A stretch of 46,154 nt of DNA from positions 1-46,154 of the forward strand of contig JAODMW010000285.1 of NCBI GenBank assembly GCA_025464815.1. The letters run 5' to 3'. A program made the position numbers and the translations under genes. The notes under the pieces are model-generated. The model saw only the letters and a list, made by a program, of their open reading frames with translations. It was not told the DNA's origin and did no database searches. This document shows positions 6,802 to 15,206 of the stretch, one piece after another. The stretch's first letter is position 1. Each line of letters opens with the position of its first letter. Source of the stretch: Microbacteriaceae bacterium (GTDB taxonomy: Bacteria; Actinomycetota; Actinomycetes; Actinomycetales; Microbacteriaceae).

Positions 6802-7935
6802 GTGACTTCTCAAGATCGAGTCCTGGCCGAGAGCGATGTGCTGATCGTGGGGGCCGGGATCATCGGCCTCGCCCATGCCGCCGAGGCGGTGCGGCGCGGG
6901 CTCACGGTGACGGTGATCGACCGGGACAGCCGGGCCGTCGGCGCCTCGGTGCGCAACTTCGGGCACTGCTGTGTGACGGCGCAGTCCGGCGAGCTGCTGG
7001 ACCTCGCCATGGTCGCCCGCGAGCGCTGGCTGCACTACAGCGACATCACGGGGTTCTTCTCGACTTCCGCCGGCGCCCTCGCCGTGGCCCGCAGCGCGGA
7101 GGAGCTGGCCGTACTCGATGAACTGTCGGGGCAACGCGAGAGCGGCCAGGTACAGCTGCTCGCGGCATCCGAGGTCAATGAGCGACTGTCGGCGGACACG
7201 GAGTCTGTCGTGGGCGGCGCACTCCTGCGCGACGACCTGAGGGTCGATCCGCGCGAGGCTGTCGGCAGACTGGCGGCCTGGCTCGAGGCGCAGCCGGGGG
7301 TGCGGTTCTTCTGGCGTACCTCCTACCTCGGAGCGGACGGATCCAGTGCCGCGACCTCGCGCGGTGCGATCCGAGCGCAACGCACCGTCGTCTGCGTCGG
7401 CCACGACCTGGACTACCTGTTCCCCGATCTGGCCGAGGAACACGAGGTCCGGCGATGCGGCCTGCAGATGGCGCGCGTCGAGGCGCCGCGGGGCATTCGG
7501 ATCGGCCCGGCAGTGCTGACCGGGACCTCGATGCTGCGCTACCCTGCCTTCACCGAGACCGACGCCTCAGCCGCGCTCCGCTCGAGGATCACGGCCGACG
7601 ACCCGGAGCTCATCGACATCGATGCCAACGTCATGTTCACCCAGCGACCGGATGGCTCGCTCCTGGTCGGGGACAGCCACCGCTATGACGCGACGATGGA
7701 TCCGTTCCAGCGGGAGTCGACATCCGCACTGCTGCTGGACCGCGTCGCCCAGGTCCTCGGCGTGGAATCGCTGCGCGTGGTCGAACGCTGGCAGGGCGTC
7801 TACGCCTGGAGCCCGCAGCATCCGTACCTCGTCGCCGAACCGATGCCGGGCATCTGCGTCGTCTCGGTCACTTCGGGGGTGGGGATGACGATCTCGTTCG
7901 GTCTCGCCCGCGCGGTTTTCGACGGGCTCGGCTGA
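6802..7935 (+). CDS. FAD-dependent amine oxidoreductase (phosphonate-associated type)
   Basis: 377 residues in the DadA/DAO fold. The FAD-binding GAGIIG (residues 17-22) sits in a Rossmann N-terminus, followed by RNFGHCC, a flavin-contact region in such oxidases, and a C-terminal GVGMTISFGLA segment. It matches the oxidoreductase group repeatedly found next to PhnX-like hydrolases (TIGR03364-like, from memory). Members are thought to oxidise aminoethylphosphonate or N-substituted derivatives to the aldehyde that the hydrolase cleaves. Here it is divergent from exactly such a hydrolase and upstream of an importer operon, and no PhnW transaminase is present. GTG start at 6802 with CAGGG about ten bases upstream. 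The substrate assignment is inference. Confidence 0.82.
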   Translation: MTSQDRVLAESDVLIVGAGIIGLAHAAEAVRRGLTVTVIDRDSRAVGASVRNFGHCCVTAQSGELLDLAMVARERWLHYSDITGFFSTSAGALAVARSAEELAVLDELSGQRESGQVQLLAASEVNERLSADTESVVGGALLRDDLRVDPREAVGRLAAWLEAQPGVRFFWRTSYLGADGSSAATSRGAIRAQRTVVCVGHDLDYLFPDLAEEHEVRRCGLQMARVEAPRGIRIGPAVLTGTSMLRYPAFTETDASAALRSRITADDPELIDIDANVMFTQRPDGSLLVGDSHRYDATMDPFQRESTSALLLDRVAQVLGVESLRVVERWQGVYAWSPQHPYLVAEPMPGICVVSVTSGVGMTISFGLARAVFDGLG

Positions 7936-7967
7936 GGGAATCGGCGGCGGCGGGATAGACGATTTCC

Positions 7968-7989
7968 GTTGTCCTTCCGTTCACCTAAC
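7968..7989 (+). promoter_or_regulatory. Second candidate PHO box, upstream of the importer operon
   Basis: GTTGTCCTTCC is followed directly by GTTCACCTAAC: two 11-base units, the second a close match to the PhoP unit consensus, with a weaker third unit CGCTCCCAGCG to 8000. It lies 110 bases upstream of the lipoprotein gene. The same gap holds a small palindrome, TTCACAGCGTGAA (8058-8070). No confident -10 or -35 could be placed. Confidence 0.45.
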
Positions 7990-8099
7990 CGCTCCCAGCG
8001 CGTAATCGGGCGAGACAACGATGCCACAAGGTCATCTTCCGGTAACCGACAGTTCGCTTCACAGCGTGAACGACCGGAAGTGACACTATGGAGGATTCC

Positions 8100-9245
8100 T
8101 TGATCAGCAAGCGTTACTTTGCAGGCGTCGCGATCGCGACGGCCGTCGCGATCTCACTCACCGCCTGCGCGAGCAGCGGCAGTGGAAGCAATGCGAGTAC
8201 GACAAAGGTGGACGCGGCGAAAGCGACAAGCGCGGCCGATGTCGGTGGGCTGGATGCGCTCGTCACCGCGGCAAACGCGGAGGGCCAGCTCAACGTCATC
8301 ACCCTCCCGCCGTCGTGGGCCAACTACGGCAAGATCATCGCGGGCTTCGAGAAGAAGTACCCGAAGATCACGATCAACTCGGCGAACCCCGATGGTTCGA
8401 GTGCCGACGAGGTATCTGCCGCGAAGGCCCAGAAGGGCCAGACGACCGCACCGGACGTCTTCGACATCGGTACCGCGGTGCTCGGCCAGAACCTCGACCT
8501 CGTCGCGCCGTACAAGGTCGCCAACTGGGCCGACATCCCGGCCGACTTCAAGGATCCCGCTGGCCAGTGGTATTACGACTACACCGGCCTCATGTCGGTC
8601 GGTTATGACTCCTCGGTGATCAAGACGGCTCCGAAGAGCATCGACGATCTGCTCGGCTCCGGCTACAAGGGCAAGGTCGCCATCAAGGGCGACCCCACCC
8701 AGGCCAATGAGGCCGCGAGCGCCGTGTACATGGCCGCACTGCAGAGCAAGGGCACCGCGGACGACATCCAGCCCGGCATCGACTTCTTCGGCAAGCTCAA
8801 GCAGGCCGGCAACTTCCTGGCGGTCACCCCGACGCAGGCGACCGTCGCCTCCGGTGAGACCCCTGTCGTGATCCAGTGGAGCTACAACAACCTCGCCTGG
8901 GGTGCGGCAGGCGGATCCGCCGGAAACGCCAACTTCAAGACGGTTGTCCTTCCGGGCGTCGCCCTGGGCAGCTACTACAACCAGGCCATCAACGTGGACG
9001 CGCCCCACCCGGCCGCGGCCCGACTGTGGGAAGAGTACATCTACAGCCCTGAGGTGCAGAACCTGTACCTTGCCTCGGGTGCATACCCGGCGACTCTCGC
9101 AGCGATGGTGAAGAACAAGACGGTCGACCAGAAGGTGCTCGACACCGTCGGCCAGGCTCCGTCGGACTTCGTGCAGCTCACGGCCGACCAGGCCACCAAG
9201 GCGGGCACCCTGCTCGCTTCCAAGTGGGCCGCGGCGATCGGCTGA
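8100..9245 (+). CDS. ABC importer substrate-binding lipoprotein (probable aminophosphonate)
   Basis: 381 residues from a TTG start. An ATG twelve bases upstream (8088) is in frame, but GGAGG at 8090-8094 lies inside that extension and at ideal distance (five bases) from TTG 8100, so TTG is chosen. The N-terminus is a lipoprotein signal: a basic ISKR, a hydrophobic core and the lipobox LTAC with C22, then a Ser/Gly linker. The rest is a family 1-like periplasmic-type binding fold, as in iron, spermidine/putrescine and aminoethylphosphonate receptors. The gene heads a four-gene operon with two permeases and an ATPase, beside phosphonate genes, so a phosphonate ligand is inferred rather than seen. 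Confidence 0.85.
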   Translation: MISKRYFAGVAIATAVAISLTACASSGSGSNASTTKVDAAKATSAADVGGLDALVTAANAEGQLNVITLPPSWANYGKIIAGFEKKYPKITINSANPDGSSADEVSAAKAQKGQTTAPDVFDIGTAVLGQNLDLVAPYKVANWADIPADFKDPAGQWYYDYTGLMSVGYDSSVIKTAPKSIDDLLGSGYKGKVAIKGDPTQANEAASAVYMAALQSKGTADDIQPGIDFFGKLKQAGNFLAVTPTQATVASGETPVVIQWSYNNLAWGAAGGSAGNANFKTVVLPGVALGSYYNQAINVDAPHPAAARLWEEYIYSPEVQNLYLASGAYPATLAAMVKNKTVDQKVLDTVGQAPSDFVQLTADQATKAGTLLASKWAAAIG

Positions 9246-9252
9246 CCCAACC

Positions 9253-10176
9253 ATGACGACTGTCGCAACTCCGCTTGCGCCAGCAGACACGACGAGCGGC
9301 GCCGGGGTCACCTCCCGGCGCCGCAGCGTGGTTTGGCTGGGCCTGGCCCCATTCGCCGCCTACGTCGTGCTCTTTCTGGCGATCCCGGCCGTGCTGGCCG
9401 TCGCCAGCGGTTTGTTCGACAATGCCGGCGCATTCACTCTCGCCAACCTGGCCGCATTCGCCGACCCCAATATCCTCAAAGGCTTCTTCGCGTCGATCTG
9501 GATCTCCGCGCTCACGGCGACGATCGGTGCCGTCATCGGCGCCGTCGTCTGCTTCGCACTCCTCGGGACGAAGCCGAACGGCTTCCTCCGCACGACGGTG
9601 GACTCCGCGAGCAGCGTGCTCGCCCAGTTCGGCGGCGTGATGCTCGCCTTCGCATTCATCGCGACGATCGGCCAGCAGGGGCTTCTCACCAAGTGGCTGA
9701 TCTCGATCGGTGTCACCGACAACGTCTTCGTCAACTTCAACAATGGCGGCCCGCTGCTGTATCAGATCCCCGGCCTCGTCATCCCGTACCTCTACTTCCA
9801 GGTGCCGCTCATGGTGCTCACCTTCATGCCTGCCATGGAGGGACTGAAGTCCACCTGGGCCGAGGCGAACGCGACGCTCGGCGGAACCCGCTTCACCTAC
9901 TGGACTCGCATCGGGATGCCGATCCTCGCGCCCGCGTTCTTCGGCAGCCTGATCCTCCTGTTCGCCAACTTGTTTTCCTCATACGCCACCGCCGCCGCCC
10001 TCGTCTCACAGGGCGGGATCGTGCCTTTGGCGATCAAGCAGCAGCTCACGAGCGAGACCGTCGTCGGCGTCGCGAATGTCGCGGGCGTGCTCGCGTTGGG
10101 AATGGTGGTCGTCATGATCGTGCTCATGACCGCGTATGCGGCTCTCCAGCGTCGTGCATCGAGGTGGCAGCGATGA
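9253..10176 (+). CDS. ABC importer permease 1
   Basis: 307 residues with an N-terminal cytoplasmic tail, about six membrane spans and the EAA-type cytoplasmic loop (LKSTWAEANATLGGTRFTYWTRIGMPIL) that contacts the ATPase. It belongs to the binding-protein-dependent transport permease family of the spermidine/putrescine and aminoethylphosphonate type. It starts seven bases after the lipoprotein gene and overlaps the next permease by ATGA. Together the two permeases form the heterodimeric channel of the phosphonate-linked importer. Confidence 0.88.
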   Translation: MTTVATPLAPADTTSGAGVTSRRRSVVWLGLAPFAAYVVLFLAIPAVLAVASGLFDNAGAFTLANLAAFADPNILKGFFASIWISALTATIGAVIGAVVCFALLGTKPNGFLRTTVDSASSVLAQFGGVMLAFAFIATIGQQGLLTKWLISIGVTDNVFVNFNNGGPLLYQIPGLVIPYLYFQVPLMVLTFMPAMEGLKSTWAEANATLGGTRFTYWTRIGMPILAPAFFGSLILLFANLFSSYATAAALVSQGGIVPLAIKQQLTSETVVGVANVAGVLALGMVVVMIVLMTAYAALQRRASRWQR

Positions 10177-11012
10177 GCGCGCCACGTTTCGCGGCCGAGC
10201 CAGGTCGGGTGACGCGCTGGGTGATCCTCGGCATCGTCGGGATCGTCTTTCTCGTTCCGATCCTGGCGATGGTGGAATTCTCCGTGCGGGTAGGACAGCC
10301 CGTCAAGGGAGTGCAGACCTATGGACTCCAGCACTATGCGGCGGTATTCGATCCCGCGAACGGCGGTGCATACGGTGAGCTGTTCCGGGGCATCCTGAAC
10401 TCCCTCGGCATCTGCGCCATCACGGTGCTCATCGTGCTCGTGCTGCTGTTGCCGACGATGATTCTCGTGGAACTCAAGTTTCCGAAGCTGCGCCGTGTGC
10501 TGGAGTTCGTCTGCATCATCCCCGTCACGATCCCGTCGATCGTGCTCGTCGTCGGCTTCGTACCCGTCTACTCCATCGTCGCGCGTGTCTTCGGCAGCTA
10601 CCCGTGGACCATGGCCTTCGCGGTCGGCATCATCGTGCTGCCCTATGCCTACCGTCCGATCGCGGCGAACCTCGCCGCTATCGAGGTCGTGACCCTCAGC
10701 GAGGCCAGCCGGTCGCTCGGAGCCGGATGGGGGAGCGTGCTGTGGCGGGTGATCCTGCCGAACCTGCGCCGCGGCATCCTGTCGTCCTGCTTCATCACGA
10801 TCGCCGTCGTGCTCGGCGAATACACGATCGCCTCGTTCCTCAGCCAGAACACCTTCCAGACCGCTCTCGTACTGCTGCAGCACACCGATCCCTATGTCGC
10901 CGTGATCTTCGCCGTGTTCGCGCTCATCTTCGCTTTCGTACTTCTCTTGCTCATCGGCCGTCTCGGTTCCGCTGCTCCCGGCAGCACCGGGCGCAATCGG
11001 AGGACAGCATGA
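10173..11012 (+). CDS. ABC importer permease 2
   Basis: 279 residues. The start is the ATG of the ATGA overlap with permease 1; an in-frame open stretch continues far upstream but has no membrane-protein character. There are about six hydrophobic spans, and the EAA loop reads LSEASRSLGAGWGSVLWRVILPNL. This is a PotC/PhnV-like permease, the usual partner of the PotB/PhnU-like subunit encoded just before. It overlaps the ATPase gene by ATGA, so all four importer genes are translationally coupled. Confidence 0.88.
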   Translation: MSAPRFAAEPGRVTRWVILGIVGIVFLVPILAMVEFSVRVGQPVKGVQTYGLQHYAAVFDPANGGAYGELFRGILNSLGICAITVLIVLVLLLPTMILVELKFPKLRRVLEFVCIIPVTIPSIVLVVGFVPVYSIVARVFGSYPWTMAFAVGIIVLPYAYRPIAANLAAIEVVTLSEASRSLGAGWGSVLWRVILPNLRRGILSSCFITIAVVLGEYTIASFLSQNTFQTALVLLQHTDPYVAVIFAVFALIFAFVLLLLIGRLGSAAPGSTGRNRRTA

Positions 11013-12091
11013 CAACCACCACCCACCGTGCTTCGGTCGCGACCTCCCTGGCGGGCAGGGAAGGGGCGACTGTCGAGCTCCGCAACGTCGTCAAGGACTA
11101 TGCGGGACACCGTGCGCTCACGGGCGTCAATCTCTCCATGGCGCCGGGTGAGTTCATCGCGCTTCTCGGTCCTTCCGGCTGCGGAAAGACCACCGTGCTA
11201 CGCGCCCTCTCCGGCCTCGAAAGCATCTCGGATGGCCGTATCCTCATCGATGGCGTCGATGTCGCCAACACCCCCGTCAACAGGCGGGACATCGGCATGG
11301 TGTTCCAGGCGTATTCGCTCTTCCCGCACATGACCGTGAGGCAGAACGTCGAGTTCGGACTGCAGATGCGCAAGGTGGATGGCGCCAGCCGTCGATCCCG
11401 TGCCATCGAGGCCCTCGAGATGGTCGGCCTCGATCATCTCGGAGCGCGCTACGCCCACCAGCTCTCCGGCGGACAGCAGCAGCGCGTCGCACTCGCCCGC
11501 GCTCTCGTAACCCGTCCGCGGGTGCTGTTGCTCGACGAGCCGCTCTCCGCGCTGGATGCCAAGGTACGCGTGCAACTGCGCGACGAGATCCGCCGCATCC
11601 AGACCGACCTCGGCATCACGACGCTCTTCGTGACACACGACCAGGAGGAGGCCCTTGCGGTCGCCGACAGGGTCGCGGTCATGCGGGACGGCAATATCGA
11701 GCAGGTCGGTACACCGGAAGACCTGTACACGCAGCCGGCGACCTCGTTCGTCGCGACGTTCGTGGGGCTCAGCAACGCTGTCGACGGCGAGTTGACAGGC
11801 GCAACGGTCTCGGTGTTCGGGACGACACTTCCGCTGCTGGGAACGGGGCCGGAGAACGGTCCCGTGACGGCCTTCGTGCGCCCGGAGGACATCTCGTTCG
11901 CGACGCAGGGAATTCCGGCGACGGTGGTCGTGTCGAGCTTCCTCGGATCGCTGCGACGCACTCAGGTGCGGCTGGATGACGGCACGCTGCTGTTCGTGCA
12001 GCACGACGTGCGTACGCGCCCTCTCACCGGCGAGATCGTGCACCTCGAACTCACCGGCAGACCCGTTGCGGTGAGCGCGCGAGAGTCCTGA
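11009..12091 (+). CDS. ABC importer ATPase
   Basis: 360 residues; ATG 11009 overlaps the permease stop and follows GAGGAC. The nucleotide-binding domain has Walker A GPSGCGKT at 54-61, signature LSGGQ at 152-156, and Walker B VLLLDEP at 172-178. A C-terminal TOBE-like beta domain (about 280-360) is typical of PotA/FbpC/PhnT ATPases. It drives uptake through the two adjacent permeases. The cluster is self-contained (lipoprotein, two permeases, ATPase), unlike the sugar importer later in this window. The ligand is inferred from the adjacent phosphonatase and oxidoreductase. Confidence 0.9.
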   Translation: MTTTTHRASVATSLAGREGATVELRNVVKDYAGHRALTGVNLSMAPGEFIALLGPSGCGKTTVLRALSGLESISDGRILIDGVDVANTPVNRRDIGMVFQAYSLFPHMTVRQNVEFGLQMRKVDGASRRSRAIEALEMVGLDHLGARYAHQLSGGQQQRVALARALVTRPRVLLLDEPLSALDAKVRVQLRDEIRRIQTDLGITTLFVTHDQEEALAVADRVAVMRDGNIEQVGTPEDLYTQPATSFVATFVGLSNAVDGELTGATVSVFGTTLPLLGTGPENGPVTAFVRPEDISFATQGIPATVVVSSFLGSLRRTQVRLDDGTLLFVQHDVRTRPLTGEIVHLELTGRPVAVSARES

Positions 12092-12122
12092 ATCCATACC
12101 GCTCGGCGTATACGTGCCGACG

Positions 12123-12128
12123 TAGACT
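12123..12128 (+). promoter_or_regulatory. -10 box for leaderless AI-2E-family gene
   Basis: TAGACT is followed by six bases and the GTG start at 12135. There is no Shine-Dalgarno sequence in between, so transcription likely starts at the start codon. Confidence 0.6.
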
Positions 12129-12134
12129 GACCGG

Positions 12135-13310
12135 GTGACGTTCGGAAGACGAAGGACCGCCCTCGCTCGGCTCGAGTCCGACCAGGCGTGGACGGCGAAG
12201 GATCAGGCCGACGCGGCCGTACCGGTCGCCATGCGGATAGCGGGCGCATGGTCCTGGCGCATCCTGGCAATCCTCGCCGTCGTCGCGGTCTTCATCTTCC
12301 TCGTGATACAGCTGCGCGAGATCGTCGTCCCGTTCATGGTCGCGATCCTTCTCGCTGCGCTGCTCGTGCCATTCGTGCAGTTCCTGCAGCGTCATCGCTG
12401 GCCGAAGTGGCTCGCGGTCGCGCTTGCCGAGATCGGGCTCATCGCGATCGTCGCAGGGCTCGTCGTGCTCGTCGTCTTCCAGATCCGCGGCGGCTTTCCC
12501 GACCTGCAGAAGCAGACGGTGCAGGCGTACAACGACTTCAAACAGTTTCTGCTGGCCTCACCGCTGCATCTGACCGATTCGGATATCAATGCCTACCTGG
12601 GCCAGGCATTGGCCGCCATCCAGAAAGACAGTCAGGCGCTCGTCTCCGGAGCCCTGTCCGTTGGCTCCACCGCCGGCCGTTTCCTCGCCGGGGTTCTGCT
12701 GACGCTCTTCGCGACGCTGTTCATGCTCATCGATGGCAGGGGCATCTGGGCCTGGTTCGTTCGGCTCTTCCCCCGCAAGGCGCGCAGGGCGGTCGACGGC
12801 TCGGGTCGTGCGGGCTGGGTCACCCTCACCAACTTCGTCCGCGTGCAGATCTTCGTCGCCTTCGTCGACGCGGTAGGCATCGGTCTCGGCGCCTACATCC
12901 TGGGACTCTTCTTCGGCGGGTTCCCGCTGGTGATCCCGATCGCGGTCGCCGTCTTCCTCGGCTCCTTCATTCCGGTGGTCGGCGCGGTCCTGACCGGCGT
13001 GCTCGCGGTCTTCATCGCCCTCATCTACCTCAATCCATTCGCCGCCGTGCTCATGCTCGCGATCGTCATTCTCGTGCAGCAGATCGAGGGCCATGTGCTC
13101 CAGCCGTTCGTCATGGGCACCGCGGTCAAGGTGCATCCCCTCGCCGTCGTCTTCGCGGTTGCGGCCGGCGGATTCCTCGCCGGCATCCCTGGGGCCCTCT
13201 TCGCGGTTCCCGTCGTCGCGACTCTGAACGTCATGATCAACTACGTCGCGCGCGGGGAGTGGCGCACGACACCGGACCCGACCCTGAAGGATGTCCTGCA
13301 CGATGCCTGA
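12135..13310 (+). CDS. AI-2E family transporter (multi-span membrane protein)
   Basis: 391 residues. After a charged N-terminus (about 35 residues) there are paired membrane helices, a soluble stretch (about 120-165), and a second hydrophobic half. It matches the AI-2E/UPF0118 permease family, whose members have been linked to autoinducer-2 export, Na+/H+ exchange or other solutes; the substrate here is unknown. The C-terminal half has the family's typical PIAVAVFLGSFIPVVGAVLTG segment and a QQIEGHVLQPFVMG motif. The 3' end overlaps the start of threonine ammonia-lyase. GTG start with a -10 box six bases upstream. Confidence 0.88.
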   Translation: MTFGRRRTALARLESDQAWTAKDQADAAVPVAMRIAGAWSWRILAILAVVAVFIFLVIQLREIVVPFMVAILLAALLVPFVQFLQRHRWPKWLAVALAEIGLIAIVAGLVVLVVFQIRGGFPDLQKQTVQAYNDFKQFLLASPLHLTDSDINAYLGQALAAIQKDSQALVSGALSVGSTAGRFLAGVLLTLFATLFMLIDGRGIWAWFVRLFPRKARRAVDGSGRAGWVTLTNFVRVQIFVAFVDAVGIGLGAYILGLFFGGFPLVIPIAVAVFLGSFIPVVGAVLTGVLAVFIALIYLNPFAAVLMLAIVILVQQIEGHVLQPFVMGTAVKVHPLAVVFAVAAGGFLAGIPGALFAVPVVATLNVMINYVARGEWRTTPDPTLKDVLHDA

Positions 13311-14541
13311 GACCACACTGGCAGGCCCCAGCCTGGCCGACTTCGAGCGGGCCAGGGCGGTGGTCTCGCGCGTCGCCGAAGTCACGCCGATGGAGAGCTC
13401 GCGGTTCCTCGCCGAACTGCTCGGCTCCCCGGTGTACCTGAAGTGCGAGAACCTGCAGCGCACCGGGTCATACAAGATCCGTGGCGCCTACAACCGACTC
13501 GCTCGCCTCAGCGACGCTGAAAAGGCGAGGGGAGTGGTCGCGGCGTCCGCCGGCAATCACGCCCAGGGTGTCGCCTTCGCCGCACGAGAACTCGGCATCG
13601 CCGCCACGATCTTCATGCCCGTCGGCGTGGCCCTTCCCAAGTTGCAGGCGACCCGCAACTACGGCGCCGACGTCGTGCTGCGCGGCCACACGGTCGACGA
13701 GCCGCTGCGTGCTGCCGCCCAGTTCGCGGCATCCACCGGAGCCGTGCTCATTCCGCCCTTCGACCACGCGGATATCGTGGCAGGCCAGGGGACGCTCGGT
13801 CTCGAGATCTTCGACCAGGTTCCCGATCTCGACACCGTCGTCGTTCCGATAGGCGGTGGCGGGCTCATCGCCGGCGTCGCGAGTGCCCTGAAGCAGCGTT
13901 TCGCCCTCGAAGGGCGCACTGTGCACATCATCGGAGTGCAGGCCGAGAACGCGGCTGCATACCCCGTCTCGCTGCGCAATGGCGTCCCGACTGAGATCAC
14001 GACCACGCCGACGATCGCCGACGGCATCGCTGTGAGCAAGCCGGGCGTCCTCAACTTCGACATCATCAAGGACGCCGTCGACAAGGTCGTGACGGTGACC
14101 GACGATGACATCGCGAGGGCCATGCTCGTGCTCCTCGAACGCGCGAAGCTCGTGGTCGAGCCGGCGGGTGCCGTGTCCGTGGCGGCGATCATGACCGGGC
14201 AGGTGTCGAACGCCGGAACGACCGTGGCGATCCTCAGCGGCGGCAACATCGACCCGCTCGTGATGGAGCGCGTCATATCGCGCGGGCTGGCGGCATCCGA
14301 TCGCTACCTCAAGCTGCGGCTCATGCTGCCCGACCGTCCTGGCCAGCTGGCACGCGTCGCGGAGCTCATCTCCGAGGCGAATGCGAACGTGGTCGAGGTG
14401 CTGCACACCCGCCACGGGCGCAACGCGCTCATCAGCGACGTCGAGATCGAGTTGAGTGTGGAGACGCGCGGTCCCGAACACGTCGAGAGGGTGCTCAGCC
14501 ACCTCATCGAGGCAGGCTACGACCCTCGGGTCGACTTCTAG
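13303..14541 (+). CDS. ilvA: Threonine ammonia-lyase, biosynthetic/catabolic with ACT domain
   Basis: 412 residues. A fold-type II PLP enzyme that converts threonine to 2-oxobutanoate and ammonia, feeding isoleucine synthesis. The PLP lysine is K58 in TGSYKIRGAYN, the glycine phosphate loop is GGGGL in VVPIGGGGLIAG, and a single C-terminal ACT regulatory domain starts at LKLRLMLPDRPGQLARV (about 340-412). That architecture is shared by TdcB-like and short IlvA forms. ATG 13303 overlaps the preceding stop codon by eight bases. An ATG twelve bases upstream (13291) is also in frame but lies directly against GAAGG, too close to act as RBS. Confidence 0.92.
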   Translation: MPETTLAGPSLADFERARAVVSRVAEVTPMESSRFLAELLGSPVYLKCENLQRTGSYKIRGAYNRLARLSDAEKARGVVAASAGNHAQGVAFAARELGIAATIFMPVGVALPKLQATRNYGADVVLRGHTVDEPLRAAAQFAASTGAVLIPPFDHADIVAGQGTLGLEIFDQVPDLDTVVVPIGGGGLIAGVASALKQRFALEGRTVHIIGVQAENAAAYPVSLRNGVPTEITTTPTIADGIAVSKPGVLNFDIIKDAVDKVVTVTDDDIARAMLVLLERAKLVVEPAGAVSVAAIMTGQVSNAGTTVAILSGGNIDPLVMERVISRGLAASDRYLKLRLMLPDRPGQLARVAELISEANANVVEVLHTRHGRNALISDVEIELSVETRGPEHVERVLSHLIEAGYDPRVDF

Positions 14542-14546
14542 GCGCA

Positions 14547-14581
14547 ATCCGCTCGCACCACTTCAGTCGTCGCGAACGGAT
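14547..14581. terminator. Candidate bidirectional terminator between ilvA and greA
   Basis: ATCCGCTCGC (14547-14556) pairs with GCGAACGGAT (14572-14581): a 10-bp stem with one mismatch and a 15-base loop. It lies between two convergent stop codons. There is no T tract on either strand, so support is only structural. Confidence 0.4.
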
Positions 14582-14589
14582 GAACGGGG

Positions 14590-15084
14590 CTACACCGTGT
14601 AGGTCTCGACCTTTTCGATCTCGACGGTGATCTCTTTGCCGTTCGGCGCGATGTAGCTCGTGCTCTCGCCGACCTTGTGGCCGAGGATGGCGGCACCGAG
14701 CGGACTGCCCTCGCTGTACACGTCGAGGTCGCTGCTCTCTTCGCCGACGATCTCGCGGCTGCCGAGCAGGAACACGCTCTCCTCGCCGAGGATCTTCGCC
14801 GTCACGACGGTTCCCGACTGCACGATTCCGGTGTTCGCGGGGGCGTCGCCGACCTTGGCGTGACGCAGCAGTTCGGTGAGAACGCGGATGCGGGCCTCGA
14901 TCTTGCCCTGCTCCTCTTTGGCGGCGTGGTATCCGCCGTTCTCCTTCAGGTCACCCTCTTCACGGGCGGCCTCGATCTTCTTCGCGATCTCGGTTCTGCC
15001 CTCGTTCGAGAGCTGCTCGAGCTCCGCACTTCGGCGGTCGAACGCTTCCTGGGTGAGCCAGGTTTCGGTGGTCTCGTTGGACAC
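14590..15084 (-). CDS. greA: Transcription elongation factor GreA
   Basis: 164 residues. The N-terminal coiled coil (about residues 10-80) carries the tip sequence REEGDLKENGGYHAAKEEQG with the acidic residues that reach the RNA polymerase active site. The C-terminal FKBP-like domain includes SPLGAAILGHKVGE. The protein stimulates cleavage of backtracked RNA. GTG start with AGGAG about eight bases upstream. The order greA, DUF4307 gene, mca is also found in mycobacteria. Confidence 0.96.
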   Translation of the reverse strand: MSNETTETWLTQEAFDRRSAELEQLSNEGRTEIAKKIEAAREEGDLKENGGYHAAKEEQGKIEARIRVLTELLRHAKVGDAPANTGIVQSGTVVTAKILGEESVFLLGSREIVGEESSDLDVYSEGSPLGAAILGHKVGESTSYIAPNGKEITVEIEKVETYTV

Positions 15085-15164
15085 GGTGCGCTCCTAGGGA
15101 TGGACGACCCGGGTTGCGACCGCGAGTTTTCGAAAACCGGGCCGAACGATCGGGATAAAGAAAT

Positions 15165-15188
15165 GAGACCGGCCGCTCGGCCGGTCTC
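15165..15188 (-). terminator. Rho-independent terminator of the DUF4307 gene
   Basis: GAGACCGGCC-GCTC-GGCCGGTCTC is a perfect 10-bp stem with a 4-base loop. On the minus strand it is followed by ATTTCTTTAT. It lies 19 bases past the stop of the DUF4307 gene and before the greA leader. Confidence 0.8.
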
Positions 15189-15206
15189 TGATCGAATTAA
15201 GCAAGT

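Noticed and set aside
8154-9311. Leftward 385-codon frame over the phosphonate-binding lipoprotein
   Set aside because: Same length by chance as the sense gene, but without signal peptide or domain features.
10604-11008. N-terminal extension of the phosphonate importer ATPase
   Set aside because: The open frame overlaps the second permease; ATG 11009 has an RBS and fits the family length.
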